Source: Gracilariopsis chorda
Taxonomy: Eukaryota > Rhodophyta > Florideophyceae > Gracilariales > Gracilariaceae
Direction of reading: 5' to 3'
DNA length: 64,000 bases
Assembly: GCA_003194525.1 (NCBI GenBank)
Contig: NBIV01000056.1
Location: 1-64,000 of the forward strand
A program made the translations under genes and the position numbers. The notes under the pieces are model-generated. The model saw only the letters and a program-made list of their open reading frames with translations. It was not told the origin of the DNA and did not search any database. Below, in pieces: positions 1-9,950 of this stretch (position 1 is the first letter of the stretch; each line of letters starts with the position of its first letter).

Positions 1-1
1 A

Positions 2-1634
2 GAGGTCCTTGACGGAATGATTGACCAACGGATTACTCGCCTCGTTCCTCAGGTCCTGGAATCCACGACCTTCGTGGAAGCCATGGCCTCGACCATACGG
101 ACGGAGGTCACACGCCAGGTAGGCACCCCGGCCCTCGCGGCCAATATTCAAAGTATTCCTTCGGCCTCCGTGTGGCAACCACACTCCGAACCCCCGGGAG
201 TGGCTGCTTTACCAGCCCCTCGCCGGGTAAACCAACAGGACGACCAAATGGAAGTGCACCCAGGGAGTGGAAGAGAGCCTCCCCGGCAAGAAGGCCTAAT
301 GACTGCACGACCCATGAGGTACCAGGGCTCCCAGCAGGCCCGCAGACCCATCGGATTTGGCGATGTCGAGATCGCTCCATTGGACGAGCGAAGTGCTGAC
401 CGAAGGAAGAATAGAAGACCTAGAAGGAACAAGAAGTCGAGGAAGAGGAGAGACCATTCGGACGAGAGCGATGACGGGTCCAGTTCGGACTCGTCAGTTT
501 CGACCGATACGGACGCGGATGAGGCGGCTGTTCGACGCCTCAGGCCGCTGGCAACCACCAACGAACTTTTTAAGAAAGTGTTGGACTATCGGACTTACCG
601 ACTGGACAACAGGTCCTCAAGGTATTCCGGTTCGGTGGCTCGACGAGTCACCAAGTGGGCCAAACGGATGCAGCTTACCGTCACGGACAAATTCTCGGGC
701 GCTGACCCGATTGCTGTCCTTAGGTTTCTGTCTCAATTCCGTACGGCTGCGACCAGAACGGCGTCCAGGTAGCCGCTCTGTATCTGTCTCAGTTTTTCCT
801 CAGTGGACAAGCGCGTCGAGTGACCATGTGGTTTCGAAGATCTCCGGTTCCAGTTGACCCAATGGATGCGACCGATAGGGAGCTCCTTAGGTCCTACCCA
901 AGGTCTCCATTACCTTTTGGAGACGTACGCCACTGATGACGTAATCATGGATGCCATTCAGGACGTGATTTCCTTTAGGCAAAGCACTAACGTAACCGAA
1001 ACGGACTTTGCTGACCAACTGTGGAAGAAGGCGTACCGCTGTGGGAATGTGTTTTCCGAAGGGCGACTCAAGCAGCACTTCATCGCTGGATTGCTGCCGG
1101 CCATTAGGACTCACGTGCGTAATCACCACTCGGACAACCAACGCCTCTCGTTCCGACAGCTGGTCACATATGCCGAAGGATACGGCAAGACCTATAGGAC
1201 ATCCCGCCGAGCGGCTGACTTGGATACCAGAGGCCGAGCATCACCCTTAAGGAAAGAGTTCCAAAGTCCATATGGTCAACTCTTCTGAAAGCGAGTCCAC
1301 TGGTAACATCCGTTCGGAAGAAGGAGATATCCTTGCGGTCTCTTTTTCTTCCGCTCCGTCTGGTGCTCCATCCATATCGGCCACTGGAACTACTACTACT
1401 CCATCTGGACAAACGACGCCGCGGTATACTTTCGTCCAACCTAGGAAGGACGTATTCACCCGCGGGCCCCCTTGCTACCTCTGCCTTTCCACGGCCAGGC
1501 CGTGTGATTGCATGAAGTTCATGCCGGAGGACGTTCGCAAGAACCTGTTGGCCCTAAGGATGAGAACTTCCAGGCCAGGAGGGCGGAGGAAATTACCCTC
1601 GTCAGTACCAGCGGAATCAGTCCTCAGGGTCTAG
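2..1634 (+). pseudogene. Gag-like polyprotein of GypA-1, frameshifted, N-terminus off the window
   Basis: The reading frame is open from the window edge through 772, with a Lys/Arg/Asp/Ser-rich hinge near 400-530. Homology to the Gag at 62-64 kb then continues in frame +1 from about 742, returns to the first frame by 854-1288, and shifts again to 1272-1634. Shared landmarks with the other Gag are KFSG-DPI, the HYLL repeat region and RCGNVF. Gag would form the particle shell and bind element RNA. The expected CX2CX4HX4C knuckle is degenerate here: CYLC is followed by Arg where His should be, and the last spacing is one residue short (about 1473-1511). The region 1635-1874 continues the Gag-protease linker in several broken frames. 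Confidence 0.75.
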
Positions 1635-1874
1635 TCGATACGCCACGCCGCGGGAGGCTCCAGCCTCTCAGGTCAACGCTGTCGATATTTCCGATACGGA
1701 TACTGTCCCTCAGGTGACCCCCGTGGAAGCTCCAGTGGACCGTCACGGAAAGACCGAACAGGAAAACGCGTAGAGGAGCGACCTGAGGCAAGCCGCCCCT
1801 CTGAGAATCCCTGCCTCAACCCCGATGGACAGGAGTCATCTGACTCCAGAAGTCCTTCGGAGTCTCACCAACCA

Positions 1875-2422
1875 ATGGACGAATGGATCGACGACCCTTT
1901 GGAGCCGTCGCTGGATGACCAGGACCCTATTTGTGTCCTGAGGAAGGAGAACTATAAAGTTCGAATGACCATAGGACTCCGCCCCTCACACTCTAGAGTG
2001 GCTACGAGTGTGCTGGACACGGCGCTGGGCCCAATTTGGTACATCCTAAGGTCCTACCGAGTGGTTGGGAAGACAAGGTTCAGGTGAGGAAGACCCCTAG
2101 GATCACTGATGCTTCGCGCAGACCAATGGCCATTAAAGGAATCATTTCTTTATTTGTCCAACTGGGCAGTTTGCGAGTCCGCACGTGGTTCCTCGTATGT
2201 CCAAACTTGGGAGCGGAATGTATCCTTGGGACTTCCTTCATCGACCGCTACGTGAAGGCCATCTACCCTGGCCTTCGGAAAGTCGCGTTCTATCGCGCAC
2301 ATCCTGTGGCCCTGATAGGTTCCAAGCCGGGACCTGAGGCAAACCGCGGAAACCTCCACTGGCGACGAACACTGTGTCCAATAAGGTCAGGCTCACAAAA
2401 GCCCTGGTCATCCCTGCGATGA
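1875..2422 (+). pseudogene. Aspartic protease domain of GypA-1, frameshifted at the active site
   Basis: The retropepsin-type domain should cleave the Gag-Pol polyprotein. The frame 1875-2087 reads VLDTA where the related element at 61.9 kb reads VLDTG. Just after GAC-ACG (2016-2021) the sequence behaves as if one G has been lost, so homology continues in the frame 2036-2422, which includes the hydrophobic flap-like part and an ECILGTSF segment equivalent to the usual ILG. A one-base deletion in the catalytic triad would inactivate the enzyme unless it is a sequencing error. The domain lies between the Gag knuckle and RT, as expected for Gypsy. Confidence 0.7.
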
Positions 2423-2443
2423 CTCAGACCACCGCTTGGTTCA

Positions 2444-4111
2444 GTGCGAGTCCTCTGGTCTTTTGACGCTGCAGAATCATCCCAAGACGATCCGGCGTCA
2501 CTCACCCTTATGGCCAATGGAGTTATGGACATCCGTCCGCGGCAGCCCTTTGTGGTCAGTATCAGTAACTTCACTGACCACCCGGTTCGATTACCTAAAG
2601 GAACAGTAGTTGGCATCGCCCTGCCAGCTCCTGTGGCCATTATGGAAACCAATATGGACAACTCCCAACCGGACGACGACGAGGACGTCGAGTCCTGGGA
2701 GGGGACGTCAACATGGGCGACGAATTCGAATCCTATTAGGCCTCAGGTTATAGAGCTCCTTCGGGAATTCAAATCCATGTGGTCTGGCCAGCTAGGCGAG
2801 ATTCGGGCGACAAAGCACCGAATTGACCTTAAGGACGACGCGAAGCCAGTGTACCAGCACCCCTATAGGACGGGCCTAAAAGGAAGAACCATCGTGGCCG
2901 AACAGATGGACAAGATGAGGAGGGCCAACGTCATCGAGCCAGCTCCTCCTCATCAGTCCGAATGGGCAAGCCCTTTTGTCCTTGTGGCCAAGAAGGATGG
3001 CTCCGTCAGGTTTTGCGTTGACTATAGGAAGCTCAACGCTATGACCAAACGGGATTCGTACCCTATCCCCCGGATGGACGACTGTCTCGATTCCTTAGGA
3101 GAGGCAGCTGTCTTTACCACCTTGGACGCCAATTGGGGATATTGGCGAATACCACTAGACGATGACGCGAAGCCGCTGACCACGTTTACGACCCACGAGG
3201 GACTTTTCCGATTCATTCGGATGCCCTTTGGATTAATGAACGCACCCGCGACGTTCCAGAGGGCAATGGACATTATCCTATCTAGGGTCAAATGGAAGTT
3301 CGCGCTGGTCTACTTGGATGACGTTATCATCTTTTCGAAGACCATTGGTGAACATTTCTCCCATGTTAGAACAGTCCTGAGGATTCTCCGTGAGGCCGGA
3401 ATAACTTTGAAGCTCCCCAAGTGCTTCTTTTTCCAGTCCTCTGTGGATTATCTTGGCCATGTGGTCCGCCCTGGCTGCCTACAGGTTGCCTCGAGGACGA
3501 CTGACGCCATACGGCAAGCTAAGCCCCCCAGGACTCATACGGAGTTGCGTTCTTTTTTAGGTCTGTGCAACGTCTATCGTCGCTTTGTCCAAGGGTTTGC
3601 AAAGATCGCTGCGCCGCTTAACGACATGCTGCGCAAAGGGACCCCATCGGAGTTCGATTGCCTGACGGACGAACAATACGAAGCTTTTGAGGCCCTGCGG
3701 GATAAGCTTCTGAACCCTCCTATATTGGCCTTGCCTAAACCGGACAAACCGTACATCCTTGATACGGATGCGTCCGATGGCCAAATTGGATGTGTTCTCC
3801 TCCAGGAACAAGAATCTCCGAAGGACTATAGACCAATTGGATATTGGAGCCGCTCGCTAACGAGCCCAGAGCGGAATTATAGCACGTCCGAGAAGGAGTG
3901 CTTAGCCATTGTCTGGTCAGTATTAACCTTAAGGCCATACTTGGAAGGAGTCCGCTTTACCATTAGGACTGATCATCATTCCCTCAGGTGGCTTATGAAC
4001 ATGACCGACGCGTCCAGCAGGCTCGCCCGATGGAGATTGCGCCTGTCGGAGTTTGATTTCGACGTCGCCTATAGGCGGGATCAAGCACCGAGCAGCGGAT
4101 GCCCTCTCTAG
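2444..4111 (+). pseudogene. Reverse transcriptase and RNase H of GypA-1
   Basis: A 555-codon open stretch holds RT and most of RNase H. Visible RT motifs in order: HRIDL entry, FCVDYRKLNA, YPIPRMDD, FTTLDAN (the usual following Ser-Gly is Trp-Gly), MPFGLMNAPATFQ, and the catalytic YLDD (3311-3322), intact. RNase H shows DTDASDGQIG, SEKECLA and RTDHHSLRW. It would copy element RNA into DNA inside the particle. Near 4075-4085 the frame shifts, so the native C-terminus of RNase H (HRAADALSR) continues in the frame that starts at 4053. RT itself looks complete; the lesions are at its borders. Confidence 0.88.
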
Positions 4112-5256
4112 GATCCTAACCGACGGCACCGACGAATCCCCACTGGACGACGAGCTACCCACGCCGGACCTTTCAGGTTATGAATCTGACCATGAGGATG
4201 ACTTCCTTCTAGGACGCGTTAATTGCGATGACTCCGATGTGGACGTGAATGCAGTTTACCTTGTGGACTGGCCTATGGATGACGACAGCGAAGCGCGGAC
4301 CCTTGAGGTTCATGCGGTTCAACCAGAGGAAAAGGAGCTCTTGCCCATCACGCTGGATGAGCTCCTTCAGGCCCAAAAGGACGACGAGTACTGCAAAAAA
4401 CCAGGCTGACCTCGTCGGGACCCCTGGCTGTCTGTTTGACTACGACCGATTCGGACTGCTCTGTCGCAGAGCCCCTCTGGACGGAGCAATCCAGCGGGTC
4501 ATTCCCAAGGTCCTCAGGGCACGGGTTCTATACCTCGCCCATTACCCCCGGTTGGCCGGCCATCCTGGCGGAACAAGAATGTATCAGTCCTTAAGGAAAC
4601 ATTTCTACTGGCCCTTTATGGCTAATGACCTTGGCAGACCTCTAGGACATGCGCTTCGTGCGTGAAAGCACGCGGCTCGAAAAACCATCCATCAGGCCAA
4701 GTTGAAGCTGTTCCCAGCCGCAGGACCACTGGAGTTTATCGCTACGGATATCCTAGGGCCATTACCGTCAACGACCCATGGGAACAAATTTATATTGGTG
4801 CTTACCGATCGGTTCACCAAGCTCACCAGAGCTATTCCCATGAGGTCCACTACGGCCACTGACGTAGCAATGGCGTTCTTGACCCATTGGGTGTATCCAT
4901 ATGGTCTGCCACTTTATCTCCTATCGGACAACGGGCCACAATTCGTGTCGAAATTCTTCGCTCACGTCTGTTCGACCTTAGGAATTAAGCACGTCACCAC
5001 AACGGCTTATCATCCGCAGACCAATGGACAGGCTGAGCGCTTCAATAGAACCATTAAGGACAGGTTGGTGCATTATGTTGCAGAGCACCAGGCCGATTGG
5101 GATGACTACGTCGGACCACTGGTCTATGCGTATAACACGCAAGTCCATCGGTCCACGGGGACTACACCCTTCGACCTAACGCTCACGCGACAGCCCCGCA
5201 CTTTGCGGTTGACCTTAAGGACAGCTGGATACCACAGGACTTCACGGCAGAAATGA
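4053..5256 (+). pseudogene. RNase H tail, linker and integrase core of GypA-1
   Basis: After the RNase H tail an acidic linker runs to a stop at 4407-4409. The integrase zinc finger (H-H-C-C) is split: the histidine part, LAHYPRLAGHPGG, is in the frame ending at 4665, and the TCASC cysteines are in another frame near 4650. The catalytic core (4702-5256) is well preserved, with DDE residues in ATDILGP, LLSDNGPQF and QAERFNR. Integrase would insert the cDNA into the host chromosome. At least three frame changes lie between 4380 and 4710. Similarity to the minus-strand integrase at 53.7-54.8 kb runs throughout. Confidence 0.85.
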
Positions 5257-6130
5257 CCCCTGCCCAGGCCAAACGGTACACCCGGAAGCGGATTGACGAT
5301 ATCATCCGTACGGCCAGAGCACGGTTGAACAAGTCCCAACGGAGGTACAAGGATGACTTCGATAAGTCCGTCAGGTTTACGCTATCCTTTAAGGCCGGTG
5401 ACATGGTCTACTTAGACCGCGCTCCATCGGATAAGCCGCAGGACGATATCGAGGTCATCACTCGAAAGCTCCTCCCACGGTCCACTGGTCCCTATAAGGT
5501 TCTCTCAGCTACGTCCCATACGGTCACTATTGAAATCGATGGCCTACAGGACACCGTCGCAATTGACCGCGTTACGGCCGCGCCTATGCCGCCGAAGCCC
5601 ACTAGTTCCCCTTTGGAAACTCCTGAGGACGCCCCTTCAGATGCTCCCAATTCCGCCGTACAGGACTCTACACCTACGGACGAGCACCTTTCGTCCCGCC
5701 CTAAGGTAGTTACGGCAGATCCATTGATCGCTACACCACCTCCAAAGGCCGTCTCGGCTGACCCACTGGCCCCCTCATCCCAAGAGGAACACAACGACGG
5801 AGTACCGTCCCAGTTGGCCAATGATGGTTACGCCTCTTTGGACGAGATGGATCTCCCCGAGGAGTGGCCTGTGGATGTTCCGAAGGACGTATCTTCACTT
5901 CCTAAGGAAAGCGCTATAGACCGTGTGGTCAATGCCGGCATTGACGACGACGGCGTCGTCAAATACCGTGTCCATTGGTACGGCTACAAACCCTCTGAGG
6001 ACACATGGGAACCCGGGAGAACATCCCGGAGAACTTTGTCCTTAGGTTTTGGCGCCGCATGGGCCGCACGGAGCGCGACCTTAAGGAGGGGGCATACATA
6101 TTGAAATCCAATGGTCAAGGTTCGAATTAA
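5253..6130 (+). pseudogene. Integrase C-terminal region with chromodomain, GypA-1
   Basis: This frame holds the GPY/F-like segment (STGPYKVL), a Pro/Ser/Asp-rich spacer of about 120 residues, and a C-terminal chromodomain: IDRVV, KYRVHWYGY, SEDTWEPG (about 5930-6020). A one-base shift after WEPG puts the rest (ENIPENF, then a basic stretch) in the next frame, which stops at 6128-6130. Chromodomains on Gypsy integrases (chromoviruses) are known to steer integration to marked chromatin. The equivalent domain in the second GypA copy lies at about 52,250-52,350 on the minus strand. Confidence 0.8.
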
Positions 6131-6955
6131 TCCAATGGACGTCGCTAGCTATCGCGCTAAAGTCGCTGAGCTGACCATAGGACAGACGTACTGAGCACGC
6201 GCACTACGCGCGCTAAGCCGATCTGGCTTTCCATGGGCCACGGCGCGGAGCGCTAACCATCCTCTGGTCTAACTATAGTGCGGCCTGCCTCTGGCGCACA
6301 CTAATTTTGGCACTAACTATCAGCCCAATGAAACATCCGATGGACTTACAGCGCGGGCAGCGCCTGCCAAGGCGCGCGCGCTTGATCAAAAACGCCGTCG
6401 GCCAAATGGACAATTTTTTGAAGTGGCGTTGCACGCCCCGAAATCGGCCAAAGCAAAGAACGGCCGATATCTCGGCTTCTAGGCCGCGCACAGACCAACG
6501 GACAGCCGATTCGGAGTCTCCTCGTTTCGGCCAAAACGGCACCGTACGGGCACATTGTGCGACGAGCACGCAAGAAGCGCGCGCGCTGGCCACTGGCATC
6601 TCAAAAAATCAACAATTTCCAATGGACAATTTCTTCGCTTGATTTTTCGAGTGCCAAGGGTGTTGTCCAGAATGGGCACGAGCCCCAGCGCTCCCACGTT
6701 GGGCACGTGTCCACGCCCATTTGACAACCGCTGCCCTGAGAAACCGGCCACGCCGAGCGAGATCACTACGCCTCCATTGGCTACTGCAAACTGTTGCAAG
6801 TCCACTGGAGCGCGAACCGTCGCGGTGCACCCTGAGGGCAACCCACCGCACTAATTGACCTGAAGGCCGGTCAAGCCGACCTAAGGGAAACGGACGTAAT
6901 AACCAATGGATAACTTGACTTTATTGAGACCTAACAGGCTAATTGAAGAGTACCC
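6131..6955. other. Convergent non-coding gap between pol and antisense ORF of GypA-1
   Basis: No convincing coding sequence was found. The frames open here are short and unlike anything else in the window. The segment separates the 3' end of pol (plus strand) from the 3' end of the antisense ORF (minus strand), so it should hold polyadenylation or termination signals for both. It is extremely rich in CCNNNGG heptamers (17 counted by eye in 6121-6960), many of the form CCANTGG. Confidence 0.6.
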
Positions 6956-8950
6956 TCAGGCCGATGGAGCCGGCGTGATCGCGTCGCCGCCCTGGCCCTC
7001 AGACGCACCACCACCGCCATCGGTTGGCGCCTGACCACCGGAACTCTGACCACTGGGACCCACCGTGCGCTGGCGCTTGCGCGGAGGACTGTGCGGACCA
7101 CTGGACGCGGAGCCTGCACCGCCGCTACTGTCGCTCAAAGCGAGCCCATAGCGAGCGTCGATGTCCGCAAGGACCTTGTTGGACAGCACATGAGCGTTCT
7201 CCTGTAGGATCTGCTCCACCGAGTCCTTTAGGGCCTCATTCTCCTCCAGCAGGGCCCCGTAACGCGACGCACGACGCGCCCAAGACCTAGCGCGGCGCAA
7301 TAAGTCCTCAAGGCCACCGGAAACATTGAGGCCAGCGGCACCAGCGACCTCACGGAGAGCTTCGGCCGCATTGGTTACGCCCATAGGGATAGCCGGGATA
7401 GGCGGCAGCGGGGTGACCGACACGGAAAGCGCCCCACCCACAAGGATGTAAGGGTTGACCTCAGGAGCAGGTTCTTCCACTGGAGGACCAGCTGGAGTAG
7501 GCTCGACCACCGGAGGACCAGCCGGGGGCGGAGCAGATGAAGGAACCGAAGGACCAACGGGAACATGCGCGACCTCCGGACCTGCGAAGGCGTCCCCATC
7601 GTCCCCATCGGTAACCACCGAAGGACCCAAGGGAATCGCCAATGGAGCCGCACCACCCCCAGATTCGGGCAACGCCTCATCCTCCAGGAAATTCTTTGAA
7701 GAGAAGCCCTCACCCTTAGGCCAGTAGTCCTGTACGCTTCCTCGCGGGACGACCGGTGGATTCTCCTTCAACGGCTTCGCCAAGTAGGCCTTCCCGTTGT
7801 CATGACCCTGTGGGTGGCGGGGAATATTCCTGAAGGTATCGGTCTCATAATCATACCAAAGGAAGCCAGGGGTGTTCTCCCAATCGACCTGCAGGACATG
7901 TTCCAAAAGGCCTTCGGTGTCCTCAACGGTGAACTCCGTCCCACGGACTACGTTCTGAACCCCAAGGAAGTTGCGAAAATAGTTAATGAGCGAGACCGGA
8001 AGCGGACACACTCGACCTTTTGGACAGCTCATGCCAATTCCATCGGACCACACACACCAATCCTTACTGCGGACGTTCCCACGGACTCCGTAGCGCGCGG
8101 TGTGCAAGAAGGCCATCAGGACGAACACGCCCCACTCCGCGAATGCAACCTGCCACAGGCGGCTCTCGGGATCGAGGAGCTGCCTGGTGTGATACGCAAA
8201 GACCGAAGGAGTCGGAACCAAGAGGAGCGGTGACACCTGCCAAAAGGACTGGAACCCAGACCCATCGGGAAACTCGTAGACCGGCGCATACAGACCTTCA
8301 CGGTTACGGGCTGGCATATCATGAAACTCAATGTTATGCCAGCCAAAGAAGTATCCAAGGGACCTTCGGATGCGAGAATCCGGCTCCACGATGTCTCCCC
8401 AAAAGTCCCTGTTGGTCATCCAGTATATTCCGTCATACGGCGGGAGGAAACATAGCAGGCCCAATGGATTATGTCCCTTAGGAGGAAACTGGTCCGCAGA
8501 GCCCGCTGGGAAGTGGCGGAAGAGCTCGTCCACAAGGAAATTGAGGCGCCACTGGTAGTCCGTTTCCTCCGAGCAGCGGACGAACGGTATATCCACAGGG
8601 ACAAGTTCGCGAGTCCTCCTTCCAGTACGGACGTCCATCGGCTGATGCAACCAACGGTTCTTCCACGAAACGGGACGGGCATTCTTGCTCTGTCGCGGGA
8701 AGTCCGGAACGGCCTCGAAACGACGCGCGTCGAAATAACGCCCCCTCATGGACCCTACGTACTCCTCGACAGACCAAGGGACAGAGACCTCGCGATTGGT
8801 GCGCGGTCTACCATGGGTGTGGTCGTATCGCGTGCCAGGGGTCCAGCTGGAGCCGCGGCCGGCGCCGGAGGAACTAGCCATTCGGGCGATGGAAGGCGGC
8901 AGACCCACAGGAGTGATGTCCGATACCTCAAGGGTGAACGCGTCGTCCAT
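6956..8950 (-). CDS. Antisense accessory ORF (aORF1) of GypA-1, unknown function
   Basis: An intact 664-codon frame runs opposite to pol. The start at 8950 (MDDAFTL) is chosen because the homologue lacks the more upstream basic stretch; an in-frame ATG at 9163 would give 735 aa. The N-terminal two thirds looks globular, with many aromatics (segments such as FFGWHNIEF and AFAEWGVFVLMAFLH). Then come a Pro/acidic hinge with repeated AGPPV-EP (about 447-500), a probable coiled coil (about 545-600), a basic PPRKRQR patch suggesting a nuclear signal (about 622), and a Gly/Ser tail. Landmarks in the same order occur in the ORF at 49980-51821. I do not recognise the family. It ends in TGA and has no breaks despite the decayed neighbouring pol. 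Confidence 0.75.
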   Translation of the reverse strand: MDDAFTLEVSDITPVGLPPSIARMASSSGAGRGSSWTPGTRYDHTHGRPRTNREVSVPWSVEEYVGSMRGRYFDARRFEAVPDFPRQSKNARPVSWKNRWLHQPMDVRTGRRTRELVPVDIPFVRCSEETDYQWRLNFLVDELFRHFPAGSADQFPPKGHNPLGLLCFLPPYDGIYWMTNRDFWGDIVEPDSRIRRSLGYFFGWHNIEFHDMPARNREGLYAPVYEFPDGSGFQSFWQVSPLLLVPTPSVFAYHTRQLLDPESRLWQVAFAEWGVFVLMAFLHTARYGVRGNVRSKDWCVWSDGIGMSCPKGRVCPLPVSLINYFRNFLGVQNVVRGTEFTVEDTEGLLEHVLQVDWENTPGFLWYDYETDTFRNIPRHPQGHDNGKAYLAKPLKENPPVVPRGSVQDYWPKGEGFSSKNFLEDEALPESGGGAAPLAIPLGPSVVTDGDDGDAFAGPEVAHVPVGPSVPSSAPPPAGPPVVEPTPAGPPVEEPAPEVNPYILVGGALSVSVTPLPPIPAIPMGVTNAAEALREVAGAAGLNVSGGLEDLLRRARSWARRASRYGALLEENEALKDSVEQILQENAHVLSNKVLADIDARYGLALSDSSGGAGSASSGPHSPPRKRQRTVGPSGQSSGGQAPTDGGGGASEGQGGDAITPAPSA

Positions 8951-9480
8951 TGGAGAGTCCGAGCGCCACTTATACTGTGACGCCGATAGCAGCCGTGACC
9001 GGTGGACAAGGCGATGGCGCGCGCGATCGCCGACGTGACCGATGGACGCGATCACGGATGAACCCACTTGGACAGCTGATGCCGCGTGCCGCCCGATCAA
9101 CGGCGTCGACCAATGGGACATCGCGAGGCGCTTGGAGCGCCCCCGACGCTGTATGAACTCCATTAGGACTCCTCAGGTCCTTCTCGCCCGATGGAAACAG
9201 CACCGTGGCACTACCACTGGCCTCTCCGGAGACCGGACACCCGGCCTCCCCCGCCGTGCCGACCTTAGGACGAGATATGGTCGGAAAGAGTACGGACTAG
9301 GCTCCTCCAGGGGGGCGAACGCCCTCATGCACTCGGCCAAAGGGGAGCGTGGTGCCGCTGACAGCTGAAATCGGACAGGTGCGTTGTAGGAACGGTGAGA
9401 CCAAAGGAAAAACTTGGTAACCGGCCAATGGGCTGAAGATACCCGTGGAGGACAAGCGGTTCGACCGAGACGGTCAAGCC

Positions 9481-9494
9481 TAAGGAGAGGGCGA
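9481..9494 (+). other. Polypurine tract of GypA-1
   Basis: A purine-rich run (TAAGGAGAGGG then CGA) sits immediately before TGTGAG at 9495. The second GypA element has an almost matching run (TTAAGGAGGGGGA) immediately before TGTGTAG in its own orientation. The shared sequence and shared position relative to the antisense ORF make it the likely plus-strand primer site and mark the 3' LTR edge. Confidence 0.65.
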
Positions 9495-9950
9495 TGTGAG
9501 ATAGTGAAGTCCAGTGGATTCCGCAACTCTGGAGACCCATGTGGACGATACACGTTGTGTATCTGGCCCAAGGATGGCTATCTGTATTTTATATAATTTA
9601 TTTAATTTTATTGAATTAGTAACCATAGGACTAGATATAGCTACTGTAGAGTAGGGCACTTTACAGTGCCACAGGGTCGAGGCGCCTCGGTGCCGATACT
9701 TAGGCACCTCGAGCTGCGCCTCCCCTAGGGACAGTAAACTCAGACACCCTTGTGAGTCTTGAGCACCCCCGTACTCGGTACTCACAATTCCCTTTGGCCT
9801 TCAAGGTATCGCTACCGCAATTCCGACCTGTAGGACTGCGTAGTCAGCGCCACCCCATTGCGCCAACATTACCAGAGGTGTCGCCGCCGCTTCATTGACC
9901 TTAGGACCCCCCAGCTCTGCCACGCTACCACGAGACCATTAGGAGCTTGC
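9495..9950 (+). repeat. Start of 3' LTR of GypA-1 (right end unresolved)
   Basis: The LTR is inferred to begin with TGTGAG directly after the polypurine tract. Its 5' LTR lies off the window, so the length cannot be confirmed by self-comparison; the end given is only where the compositional signature fades. Within it are an AT-rich island (9585-9625) and an inverted repeat of GGTGCC/GGCACC near 9690-9715. LTRs carry promoter and polyadenylation signals. Confidence 0.5.
9585..9595 (-). promoter_or_regulatory. Antisense TATA box candidate inside GypA-1 LTR
   Basis: On the minus strand this reads TATATAAAATA, about 90-100 bp inside the LTR edge and 430-640 bp upstream of the possible starts of the antisense ORF. 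The second GypA copy has a TAAAATACA sequence at the equivalent depth, pointing at its own antisense ORF. Core-promoter function is inferred from sequence and position only. Confidence 0.45.

Larger units (their letters stand above)
1..9950 (+). mobile_element. Ty3/Gypsy LTR retrotransposon GypA-1 (5' truncated by window edge), with antisense accessory ORF
   Basis: A plus-strand Gypsy-type element enters the window already inside gag. Domain order is Gag, protease, reverse transcriptase, RNase H, integrase and chromodomain (to 6130), then an 825-bp gap, an opposite-strand ORF (6956-8950), a polypurine tract (9481-9494) and the start of a 3' LTR (9495). Integrase downstream of RNase H defines Ty3/Gypsy rather than Copia. 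The coding part is broken by at least six frameshifts. The right end is not resolved: base composition and the unusual CCNNNGG word density fade near 9950, but the LTR could reach beyond 11 kb. The closest relative in the window is the minus-strand element at 49-64 kb. Confidence 0.85.

Noticed and set aside
8020-8980. Plus-strand frames of 143-169 codons under the antisense ORF
   Set aside because: Long open frames opposite a GC-rich gene are expected by chance. The minus-strand ORF is far longer and has a homologue.
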